In this document: positions 14,955 through 21,063 of the stretch, piece by piece | How the letters are laid out: each line of letters opens with the position of its first letter | Position numbering within the stretch: position 1 is the stretch's first letter | Source of the DNA: Mxb001 sp044360385 | GTDB taxonomy: Bacteria > Actinomycetota > Actinomycetes > S36-B12 | DNA: 22,678 nt | Direction of reading: 5' to 3' | Assembly: GCA_044360385.1 (NCBI GenBank) | Contig: JBIKKK010000017.1 | Location: forward strand, 1 to 22,678 | Translations under genes and position numbers: made by a program | The notes under the pieces: generated by a model | What the model saw: the letters and a program-made list of their open reading frames with translations, nothing else | Database searches by the model: none | What the model was told of the DNA's origin: nothing

Positions 14955-15992
14955 ATGTCTGTCCATCTCGGGAGAGTGGCCACGTCAGTTGATGAGGCCC
15001 GCACCAACTCGGTATCGATCGCTGTTCTTGGACCGCAGATCATCCTCAAGGATGGCGAGGAGATCCACCCGCCTGCACCTCAGCAGAGGCGCGTGCTCTC
15101 TGTGCTCGCCAGTCGGCCGGGTGAGGTCATCGCCCGCGAGGTGATCTCTCACCACATCTGGAGGTCGGCCACCGCGCAGCAACTGCGCAGCCTGCAGTCG
15201 TATGTGTCGCACCTGCGCACGATTCTGGGTGCTCAGACCATCGAACTGGTGGGCGGGGGATATCGGCTTAACCTGGAGCCGGACTGCATCGACGAGGTCC
15301 AGTTCCGGCGACATGTCGACGCAGGACTAGCCGATTCAGGCGGGGGACACTTCAGGGAGGCGCGACGGCATCTCGAAGCAGCACTTGCCCTATATCGCGG
15401 ACTGCCTTTCGACGACCTGCCCAACGGCGACTTCGCGGTACGGCGCACCGGCCTGCTCCAGTTGCGCGACGCTGCTGAGGACGCGCTGCTACGCATGCGG
15501 GTCGACCTCATCCGCGACGCACAGGACTGTGACGGACTCGTGCCCCTGCTCGCGCAGGCCTATGCAGACCACCCCGATCGGGAGTTGCGCGCGCTGCTCT
15601 ACGCGCGCACGCTGGCGATGGCGGGTCGGCTCACCGAGGCGGGCGAGGTGTATAGGTCCTTTCGGTCTCATCTCAAGACGCAGACGGGTGCGGAGCCGAG
15701 CACCGAGTTCAACGACATGATGGGCCGTCTGGCCAGGCGGGACCGCTCGGCCATGTCGCTGGCCTGGGACTCCGCTGTTGACGTTCCGCTGCACATGGGC
15801 CCGATTGTCGGGCGTGACGTCGAAGTGAATGCGGTCGTGACCATGCTCGAGGTGGGCGGGTCCTCTCTCGTCACGATTGCGGGGCCTTCCGGAGTCGGCA
15901 AGACGCGCGTTGCCGCTGCCGTGGCGCGGACAGTCGTTGATGACTTGCCCGGTCGCGTCAGGCGCGGGGGACCTCGTCTGCGACGTCCATGA
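14955..15992 (+). CDS. SARP/AfsR-type transcriptional regulator, truncated in its ATPase domain
   Basis: This is a DNA-binding activator of the SARP/AfsR class, 345 aa. It has an OmpR-like winged-helix domain (about residues 20-95, ending VGGGYRLNL) and a bacterial transcriptional activation domain (BTAD, about 103-250). A nucleotide-binding domain then begins with GRDVEVNAVV and Walker A GPSGVGKT (310-317, Lys316). AfsR-type proteins continue for several hundred residues with the rest of the ATPase and TPR repeats. Here homology-like sequence stops near residue 332, and the last dozen residues (GRVRRGGPRLRRP) are the complement of the end of the convergent decarboxylase gene. The ATG has a strong ribosome site (AAGGGGGGA). 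DNA-binding and BTAD parts are intact, so it could still work like a small SARP, or it may be a remnant. No Walker B is present. Confidence 0.85.
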   Translation: MSVHLGRVATSVDEARTNSVSIAVLGPQIILKDGEEIHPPAPQQRRVLSVLASRPGEVIAREVISHHIWRSATAQQLRSLQSYVSHLRTILGAQTIELVGGGYRLNLEPDCIDEVQFRRHVDAGLADSGGGHFREARRHLEAALALYRGLPFDDLPNGDFAVRRTGLLQLRDAAEDALLRMRVDLIRDAQDCDGLVPLLAQAYADHPDRELRALLYARTLAMAGRLTEAGEVYRSFRSHLKTQTGAEPSTEFNDMMGRLARRDRSAMSLAWDSAVDVPLHMGPIVGRDVEVNAVVTMLEVGGSSLVTIAGPSGVGKTRVAAAVARTVVDDLPGRVRRGGPRLRRP

Positions 15993-17292
15993 GGACGCGA
16001 ACATCGGACGCCGTGGTGCGCACATTGGTGAAGCAGGGACGCAGCCAGGTCTCGCCATCGACCGTGGCGTGCGAGATATACACGCGGCCGTCGGACTGGA
16101 GTCGCTGCACGAGCTCGGCATTGTCAATGCCGGGCTTGCGCATGAGCACGATCGAGAGATCCGGGGTTGGCCCGACCTCCCAGCCGCGCTCCGCCGCCAT
16201 CGCGTGGAGAGATCGCGCCAGATCGATATTGCCCTGGATCGCCTCGCGGAACTTCTCCGCACCGTGCACACGGAAGGCCAGCCAGAGCTTGAGTGCGCGC
16301 AGCGGCCGGGAGTACTCCAGCGTCACGTCGACGGCGTTGCGCGTGCCAGGGATGTACGACGTCTCGTGGCCGAAGGCAGCCGCCAGGGCTGACTCGTCGC
16401 GCACCATGACGATGCCGCAGGCCTTCGGCACGAACATCCACTTGTGTGCGTCGACCGTGACGGAGTCGGCCCTGGCAAGACCTGCGAAGCGTTCCTGCAT
16501 CACGGATGCCGCGGGCAGGCCGTATGCACCGTCGACATGCATCCAGATCCCGTGCTCCCCGCAGATATCCGCGATCGCCTCGAGGGGATCGATGGCGCCC
16601 GTGAGCGTCGTGCCTGCCGTGGCGACCACGGCGATAGGCGTGCGACCCGCTGCGAGATCGGCGCGGATCAACTCATCGAGCGCGTCCGGGCGCATACGAC
16701 GGTTCTCATCGATGGGCACGGCGCGCAGGTTGTCGGAGCCGATTCCGAGGAGCTCGATCGCCCGCACGATTGAGTAGTGCGCGTCCGATGAGCAGTAGGC
16801 GACCGCGCTAGCCGGCGTACCCGCCTGCCTGCTGCCGGGCACCGCGCGCTCGCGGGCTGCCGCGAGTGCCGTGACGTTGGAGACGGTGCCACCGGAGGTG
16901 AAGGAGCCGCCCGCAAGCGGGAAGCCGACGAACTCCGAGGTCCAGCGCAGGGCCTGTGCCTCGATGAGCGTGGCCGCGCCCGCGTGCAGCGCGAGGTTGG
17001 GGTCGTAGGAATGTGCAAGCAGGTCGGCGAGTGCCCCGATCTCCAGGCCGGACGAGCCGATGTAGGCGAGATAGCGCGGGCGCGACTGGGCGAGCGATTG
17101 ATCGAGTGCTTCCGCTGCCTCATCGAGCGCCTCGACGACATCGATGCCGGCCTCGGGCAGCGGGAGGTCGAGTGTGGCGAGCAGCTCCGGCGAGATCGGT
17201 GGCTCGATATCGCGCGCCGTGTCGAACTCCTCCCACGCCGCGGCGACGAGGTCGCGCGCGTGGTCGAGGGCCCTCTCCCGCTCGAGCTTCAC
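15958..17292 (-). CDS. PLP-dependent group II amino acid decarboxylase (aromatic-L-amino-acid decarboxylase-like)
   Basis: This is a cytosolic pyridoxal-phosphate enzyme, 444 aa, of the DOPA/glutamate decarboxylase family (PF00282). It would convert an amino acid to an amine and CO2. Visible are FTSGGTVSNVTALAAARE (phosphate-binding region), VVATAGTTLTGAIDPLEAI, HVDGAYGLPA (the Asp that pairs with the pyridine nitrogen) and the cofactor lysine Lys284 in VDAHKWMFVPKACG. The C-terminal WLRPCFTNVRTTASDV is typical of aromatic-type members. Length fits the family. The GTG at 17292 is chosen, with AGGA 8 nt upstream. An in-frame ATG at 17349 would add 19 residues encoded by the 12-bp repeats of the next promoter and looks spurious. 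Substrate cannot be fixed; an aromatic amino acid is likely, and the nearby homoprotocatechuate genes make tyrosine or DOPA attractive but unproven. Confidence 0.9.
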   Translation of the reverse strand: MKLERERALDHARDLVAAAWEEFDTARDIEPPISPELLATLDLPLPEAGIDVVEALDEAAEALDQSLAQSRPRYLAYIGSSGLEIGALADLLAHSYDPNLALHAGAATLIEAQALRWTSEFVGFPLAGGSFTSGGTVSNVTALAAARERAVPGSRQAGTPASAVAYCSSDAHYSIVRAIELLGIGSDNLRAVPIDENRRMRPDALDELIRADLAAGRTPIAVVATAGTTLTGAIDPLEAIADICGEHGIWMHVDGAYGLPAASVMQERFAGLARADSVTVDAHKWMFVPKACGIVMVRDESALAAAFGHETSYIPGTRNAVDVTLEYSRPLRALKLWLAFRVHGAEKFREAIQGNIDLARSLHAMAAERGWEVGPTPDLSIVLMRKPGIDNAELVQRLQSDGRVYISHATVDGETWLRPCFTNVRTTASDVRVLMDVADEVPRA

Positions 17293-17314
17293 GCGGGGGT
17301 TCCTGGGGGCGGAA

Positions 17315-17362
17315 GGTAGGAACATTGGTAGGAATGTTGGTAGGAACAATGGTAGGATGCCT
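17315..17362. repeat. Four 12-bp direct repeats in the toxin-antitoxin promoter gap
   Basis: GGTAGG recurs every 12 bp at 17315, 17327, 17339 and 17351; full units are GGTAGGAACATT, GGTAGGAATGTT, GGTAGGAACAAT and GGTAGGATGCCT. The variable halves make inverted repeats: AACATT (17321-17326) with AATGTT (17333-17338), and CATTG (17323-17327) with CAATG (17347-17351). The array ends 1 nt before the antitoxin ATG, so its last AGGA also serves as ribosome site. It is well placed as the operator of an autoregulated antitoxin. Confidence 0.85.
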
Positions 17363-17363
17363 C

Positions 17364-17582
17364 ATGAAGATCAGCGTGAGCCTCCCTGAGGAGGACGTCG
17401 CATTCCTGGATACCTACGCCCAGGAAGCCGAGGGATCGTCTCGTTCGGCCGCTGTCCACGACGCCATCGCCTTGTTGCGCACAGCTCATCTCATGACCGA
17501 TTACGCACAGGCCTTCGACGAGTGGATCGATTCTGGTGAGGCAGCGGTGTGGGATGCCGTCGTAGGCGACGGACTGGAGTGA
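17364..17582 (+). CDS. Antitoxin, ribbon-helix-helix type (MazE-like)
   Basis: This is a 72-aa antitoxin that would neutralise the toxin encoded 1 nt downstream and repress their joint promoter. The N-terminus MKISVSLPEEDVAFLDTYAQ is a typical ribbon-helix-helix beginning (strand plus helix A), followed by SSRSAAVHDAIALLRTA (helix B). The acidic C-terminus (AFDEWIDSGEAAVWDAV) is the likely toxin-binding tail. The ATG at 17364 has AGGA 6 nt upstream. The frame upstream of it, in the 12-bp repeats and beyond, is not protein-like. It is divergent from the decarboxylase gene with a 71-nt gap filled by the repeats, the expected place for autoregulation. The family is clear; the exact subclass name differs between databases. 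Confidence 0.88.
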   Translation: MKISVSLPEEDVAFLDTYAQEAEGSSRSAAVHDAIALLRTAHLMTDYAQAFDEWIDSGEAAVWDAVVGDGLE

Positions 17583-17583
17583 C

Positions 17584-17931
17584 GTGCGACGAGGCGAGGT
17601 GTGGTGGGTAGACCTGGACCCCGCCCGAACAGGTGAGGCCAACAAGGTCCGGCCGTGTGTCGTGGTGAGCAATGACGCCAACAACGTCATGGCTCGTCGA
17701 CTTGGCCGCGGAGTCGTCACGGTTGTCCCCGTGACGAGCAACGCTGAACGCATCTTCGCGTTCCAGGTCCTCGTTCCTGCGGGGACCGCTGGCCTCAATC
17801 GGGACTCCAAGATCCAGGCAGAGCAGCTCCGGGCAGTGTCTGTGGACCGCCTGACCGAACGCATAGGAACCCTTACCACTGAACTCCGTCGCGAACTTGA
17901 CGTGGCGCTGCGAGTGCAACTGGCCTTGTAG
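17584..17931 (+). CDS. mazF: Toxin of the MazF/PemK family (endoribonuclease)
   Basis: This is a 115-aa toxin, probably a ribosome-independent mRNA interferase. The fold signature is complete: RRGEVWWVDLDPARTGEANKV, RPCVVVSNDANN, VVTVVPVTSNAERIFAFQV, then SKIQAEQLRAVSVDRL. The RP motif with its arginine and the Thr/Ser of PVTSN are the usual catalytic region, so nothing suggests inactivation. The start is a GTG 1 nt after the antitoxin stop, as in many coupled toxin-antitoxin operons. The cleavage sequence cannot be predicted. The pair sits between a decarboxylase gene and an aromatic catabolism operon without any transposase, so its role there is unclear. It converges on the ferredoxin reductase gene with only 4 nt between stops. 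Confidence 0.92.
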   Translation: MRRGEVWWVDLDPARTGEANKVRPCVVVSNDANNVMARRLGRGVVTVVPVTSNAERIFAFQVLVPAGTAGLNRDSKIQAEQLRAVSVDRLTERIGTLTTELRRELDVALRVQLAL

Positions 17932-17935
17932 GGCT

Positions 17936-19087
17936 TCACGCGCCTCCGACCGCCTCTTGCCCGATCTCTTTGCGGTAGCGCATGAGGTCCTTGGTGCGGT
18001 TGACGCCGACGACGCCGATCACCTCGTCGCCGCGCAGGTACTCCACGATGCAGTCACCGCTCCACTCGCCGTCGGCCAGGGTCGGCGTGCCGAGCGAAGG
18101 CTGGCCGTAGGACTGCAGGGAGATGTCGTACTGGTCGCTCCAGAAGGACGGCATCGGCCGGAATTCGCCAGCGGGCTCCTGGCTGTTGAGCAGCGACCCG
18201 AGGGTCTGCCCGGCGCGCTTGCCCGTCTCGGTGGGGAGATTCCAGTGCTCGATGCGCCGCGGCACGTCGTCGAAGCGCGGATTGGGGAAGCGCGCGATGT
18301 CGCCTACGGCGACGACCGGCACATCGGTGCCCACCACGCGCATGAGGTTGTCGGTGAGCACACCGTCCTCGAGGTTCAGGTCGTTGCCGTGCAGCCACTC
18401 GACATTGGGCACACTGCCCACGGCCTCGATCACCACATCGGCCGTGAGTCTCGTGCCGTCGGAGAGCGTGACGCCGTCCTCGTGGAACTCCTTCACTCCC
18501 TGACCGAGGTGGAACCTCACGCCATGCGCCTCGTGATGGGCCTTCATCGCCGCACCGAGCTCCGGTCCGAGTGGGCGCAGCATGGGCTCTGCGTCGTACG
18601 CCGTGACCGTGACCTCGCAGCCGAGCTGGCGCGCGGTCGCTGCAACCTCGCAGCCGATGAAGCCCGCGCCGACGACAAGGAGCGAAGCCCCGGGAGTGAG
18701 TCGCTCGCGCAGATGCAGCGCATCCTCAGCAGTGCGCAGCACCGGGGGCTGCGGGCCCGAGACAGGCAGGTGCCGCGGCCGGATGCCGCTCGCGATCACC
18801 AGGCCGTCGAAGGGGTACGCCGCGTCGTCGACCATCACCATGCGTGAGGCGAGCGAGCAGCCGGTTGCGGCCGCCCCGAGGCGCCAGTCAATGTCGTCGT
18901 GCTTACGACGGAAGTGCAGCCCCTCGACCTCGACGCCGCCCTTGAGGGACTCCTTGGACAGCGGAGGGCGGTTGTAGGGCAGGTGCGGCTCGTCGCCGAT
19001 GACCATGACGTCGAAGCCTTGCCCGCGCAGTGACTCCGCGGCACGCAGGCCGCCCAGCCCCGCGCCGACAATGACCACCTGGGCCAT
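17936..19087 (-). CDS. NAD(P)H-dependent ferredoxin reductase (FAD, Rieske/P450-type)
   Basis: This is a flavoprotein, 383 aa, that passes electrons from NAD(P)H to a ferredoxin serving an oxygenase. It has an N-terminal FAD Rossmann motif (VVIVGAGLGGLRAAESLRG), the LPYNRPPLSKE signature of oxygenase-coupled reductases, and ASGIRPR. A second dinucleotide motif, LLVVGAGFIGCEVAATA for NAD(P)H, and VVAVGDIARFPNP near the FAD ribityl site follow, then EHWNLPTETGKRAG and PSFWSDQYDISLQ in the C-terminal domain. Length is close to the usual 400 residues. The ATG overlaps the TGA of the ferredoxin gene (1 nt shared), so the two are translated together. The oxygenase they serve is not in the window. 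NADH versus NADPH preference cannot be read with certainty. Confidence 0.93.
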   Translation of the reverse strand: MAQVVIVGAGLGGLRAAESLRGQGFDVMVIGDEPHLPYNRPPLSKESLKGGVEVEGLHFRRKHDDIDWRLGAAATGCSLASRMVMVDDAAYPFDGLVIASGIRPRHLPVSGPQPPVLRTAEDALHLRERLTPGASLLVVGAGFIGCEVAATARQLGCEVTVTAYDAEPMLRPLGPELGAAMKAHHEAHGVRFHLGQGVKEFHEDGVTLSDGTRLTADVVIEAVGSVPNVEWLHGNDLNLEDGVLTDNLMRVVGTDVPVVAVGDIARFPNPRFDDVPRRIEHWNLPTETGKRAGQTLGSLLNSQEPAGEFRPMPSFWSDQYDISLQSYGQPSLGTPTLADGEWSGDCIVEYLRGDEVIGVVGVNRTKDLMRYRKEIGQEAVGGA

Positions 19088-19275
19088 CAGGACGAGATTT
19101 CGATGGCCTGCATCGGGCAGACGTCGGCCGCGGCCTCGACCTGATCGGCAAGCGCATCATCGACGTCACCGATGTACTCCAGCTTGCCGTCGTCGTTGAG
19201 TGCGAAGACGGTCGGCGCCTCGAAGGTGCACTGACCGTAGTGCTGGCACTTGTCCATGTCGACGTAGATCTTCAC
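19087..19275 (-). CDS. Small [3Fe-4S]-type ferredoxin
   Basis: This is a 62-aa ferredoxin. The cluster motif is Cys10-x2-Tyr-x2-Cys16 with Cys53-Pro54, the CxxXxxC...CP pattern of actinobacterial cytochrome P450 ferredoxins, in which three cysteines hold a 3Fe-4S cluster and the central variable residue is Tyr13 here. The start is a GTG (19273-19275) that overlaps the TGA of the FAH-family gene; the only internal ATG, at codon 7, would remove the first strand. It would carry electrons from the reductase encoded next to it to an oxygenase, most often a P450 for this ferredoxin type. It is the fourth gene of a five-gene operon. Function as an electron carrier is secure; its partner is unknown. 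Confidence 0.92.
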   Translation of the reverse strand: MKIYVDMDKCQHYGQCTFEAPTVFALNDDGKLEYIGDVDDALADQVEAAADVCPMQAIEISS

Positions 19276-20150
19276 TTCTTCTCCTCCACGGTGGACGGGT
19301 ACAGGTCCTTGCTCGGAGTGCGGATTCCGCGGTACTCCCAATCGCCGCCCAGTGCGGTGGAGACGACCTCCTCCGACTCGGTCGGCTGCGCGCCGACGTC
19401 GGTGCGGATCGGCGTGGTGCCCTCGACGATGTGATTGGTGAGCGTGCCCAGGCCCTCGACCTCGACCTCGACGATGTCGCCGGGTTGCACAGGGCGGGAG
19501 AACGCCGGGGTGCCGGAGAAGAGCAGGTCGCCGGGCACGAGCGTGATCGTGCGGGCGATGTCGGCGACGAGGTAATGCATGTCCCATTCCATCTCCGCCG
19601 TGGTCGAGTCCTGCTTGGCGACGCCGTTGACGAGTGTGCGGATGCCCTTGTTGCGGAAGTCCCAGTCGGTGACGACCCCCGGGCCCACCGGCGCGAGGGT
19701 GTCGGAGCCCTTGACGCGCAGCATCGAGCCCGCGTCCGTGTCACGGAAGTCATGCAGGCCATAGTCGTTGCCGATCGAATAGCCGGCGATGTAGTCACCC
19801 GCCTGCGCGGGCGAGACATTGCGGCATGTGCGGCCGATGACGATGACGATCTCGCCCTCGTAGTTGAGCCACTTGCATCCCGCGGGACGCACGACACCGG
19901 CCTTGTGTGAGTTGAGTGCGGTGATGGGCTTGTGGAAGTACGTCGGCGCCGGCGGGAGCTTGGTCATGAACTCTTCGGTGCGGCTGGCGTAGTTGAGGTG
20001 CACCGCGATGATCTTGGTCGGCTCGGTCGGGGGCAGGTGGATCGCGTCGTCGACGCCGACCTCGCGACCGTCACCGGCCACCAGGGTGTCGCCCTCGCGG
20101 CGTACCTCGCAGGGATAACCATCGAGCAGGATGCGGCGGTACTCGGGCAT
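19272..20150 (-). CDS. hpaG: FAH-family 2-hydroxyhepta-2,4-diene-1,7-dioate isomerase / 5-oxopent-3-ene-1,2,5-tricarboxylate decarboxylase-like
   Basis: This is a 292-aa fumarylacetoacetate hydrolase-family enzyme. In the homoprotocatechuate pathway such proteins decarboxylate and isomerise the ring-cleavage product after the dehydrogenase step. The metal-binding residues are visible: Glu98 and Glu100 in NYEGEIVIVIG, and Asp129 in GYSIGNDYGLHDF. The VHLNYASR, PTYFHKPITAL, VPGDLLFSGTP and PGDIVEVEVEGLG blocks are family hallmarks. The ATG at 20150 overlaps the dioxygenase stop (ATGA); an upstream frame to 20216 lies inside the dioxygenase gene and is not used. The FAH family includes hydrolases, decarboxylases and isomerases that are hard to tell apart. 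The choice of HpaG rests on the neighbouring dioxygenase and dehydrogenase genes. Confidence 0.82.
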   Translation of the reverse strand: MPEYRRILLDGYPCEVRREGDTLVAGDGREVGVDDAIHLPPTEPTKIIAVHLNYASRTEEFMTKLPPAPTYFHKPITALNSHKAGVVRPAGCKWLNYEGEIVIVIGRTCRNVSPAQAGDYIAGYSIGNDYGLHDFRDTDAGSMLRVKGSDTLAPVGPGVVTDWDFRNKGIRTLVNGVAKQDSTTAEMEWDMHYLVADIARTITLVPGDLLFSGTPAFSRPVQPGDIVEVEVEGLGTLTNHIVEGTTPIRTDVGAQPTESEEVVSTALGGDWEYRGIRTPSKDLYPSTVEEKK

Positions 20151-21061
20151 CAGGCACCGACCTTCTGCTCGCTGTTTGTGGCACGCGTCCATCCCGTCGA
20201 CGGACGGTCGAACCACACATGGACCTGGCTGGTGCCGATCGCATTCTCGTAGTCGCTGTACTGCACGCCGGGCGCAATGAAGTCGGCCTCACCCATGGCC
20301 CCGGCCATCATGAGGTAGTGGGCGAACATCGCCTCCGGACGCACGGTCATGAACTCCGGCATCGTCTCGAGCACACGGTCATGGCGGCCCTCGGCGAACC
20401 AGCCCAGACGCTCCATGTCCATGTCGCGCGCCTTCTGGCTGATGATGTGCGAGGGGTCGCTCGACTCGTGCTTGCGCAGCTCCTTGAGCTTGTAGAAGGT
20501 GTGCGACAGCGAGCCGGTGGCGATGATGATGACCTTGCGGTCGCTTGCGGCCACGGCCTCGCCGATGGCGCGTCCCACGCGGAGGAAGTCATCGGTCTCG
20601 CCCGTCTGGCAGACGCTCACCGAGAGCCACCGCTTGTCCATGCCCTTGCCGAGATAGCTCCACAGGTTCAGCGAGGGGTAGTAGAGCGGGAGGTACTCAT
20701 CGTCGATGGCGGTGATCCAGGTGCCGTTGGGCTCACCGCGGGCGGCGATGGCCTCGGCGAGCTCGGGGTCGCCGCGCCACTCGAACGGGATGCGGCACAT
20801 GCCGCGCGGGAGCTCCTCGGCGGTGAAGAGACCGGCGCGACGCGCATGGGAGGTGACGACGAACTCGACCGTGGTGAACCAGTGCGAGTCGAGCACGATG
20901 ACGGTGTCGTAGTCGAGGGTCTCGAACTTCTCCTTGCGCAGCCGCTCGAGGCCGGTGACGATCGAGATCTCTTTGCCGTCGTTGAGCTCGAAGCGGATGT
21001 CCTTGGGCAGCATGATCGTGGGCACATGCGATAGCAGCGCCGCGGCGACAACTTCTCCCAT
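20150..21061 (-). CDS. hpaD: Class III (LigB-type) extradiol ring-cleavage dioxygenase, probably 3,4-dihydroxyphenylacetate 2,3-dioxygenase
   Basis: This is a non-haem Fe(II) dioxygenase, 303 aa, that opens a catechol ring next to the hydroxyls. The start MGEVVAAALLSHVPTIMLP, with iron ligand His12, IVLDSHWF with His60, the catalytic His187 in ATGSLSH, and Glu243 in RPEAMFAHYLMM fit the LigB fold. The same blocks occur in the E. coli HpaD/HpcB enzyme (SHVP, DTHW, ASGSLSH). Substrate assignment to homoprotocatechuate comes from the adjacent semialdehyde dehydrogenase and HpaG-like genes; a different substituted catechol is possible. The start lies 2 nt after the dehydrogenase stop, and the stop overlaps the next start, so it is mid-operon. 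No membrane or export signal is present. Confidence 0.88.
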   Translation of the reverse strand: MGEVVAAALLSHVPTIMLPKDIRFELNDGKEISIVTGLERLRKEKFETLDYDTVIVLDSHWFTTVEFVVTSHARRAGLFTAEELPRGMCRIPFEWRGDPELAEAIAARGEPNGTWITAIDDEYLPLYYPSLNLWSYLGKGMDKRWLSVSVCQTGETDDFLRVGRAIGEAVAASDRKVIIIATGSLSHTFYKLKELRKHESSDPSHIISQKARDMDMERLGWFAEGRHDRVLETMPEFMTVRPEAMFAHYLMMAGAMGEADFIAPGVQYSDYENAIGTSQVHVWFDRPSTGWTRATNSEQKVGA

Positions 21062-21063
21062 GA

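Noticed and set aside
14838..14966. Longer N-terminus of the membrane hydrolase up to 14966
   Set aside because: It would overlap the divergent regulator start, cover the promoter gap, and the translated sequence (Arg/Pro/Cys-rich) is not like the family.
17293..17349. Decarboxylase start at 17349, giving MFLPTFLPMFLPS
   Set aside because: These residues are encoded by the 12-bp operator-like repeats. The GTG at 17292 has a better ribosome site and fits the family's usual N-terminus.
17315..17931. Toxin-antitoxin pair as part of a mobile element
   Set aside because: No transposase, integrase, target-site duplication or terminal repeats are visible around it; the 12-bp repeats are limited to the promoter gap.
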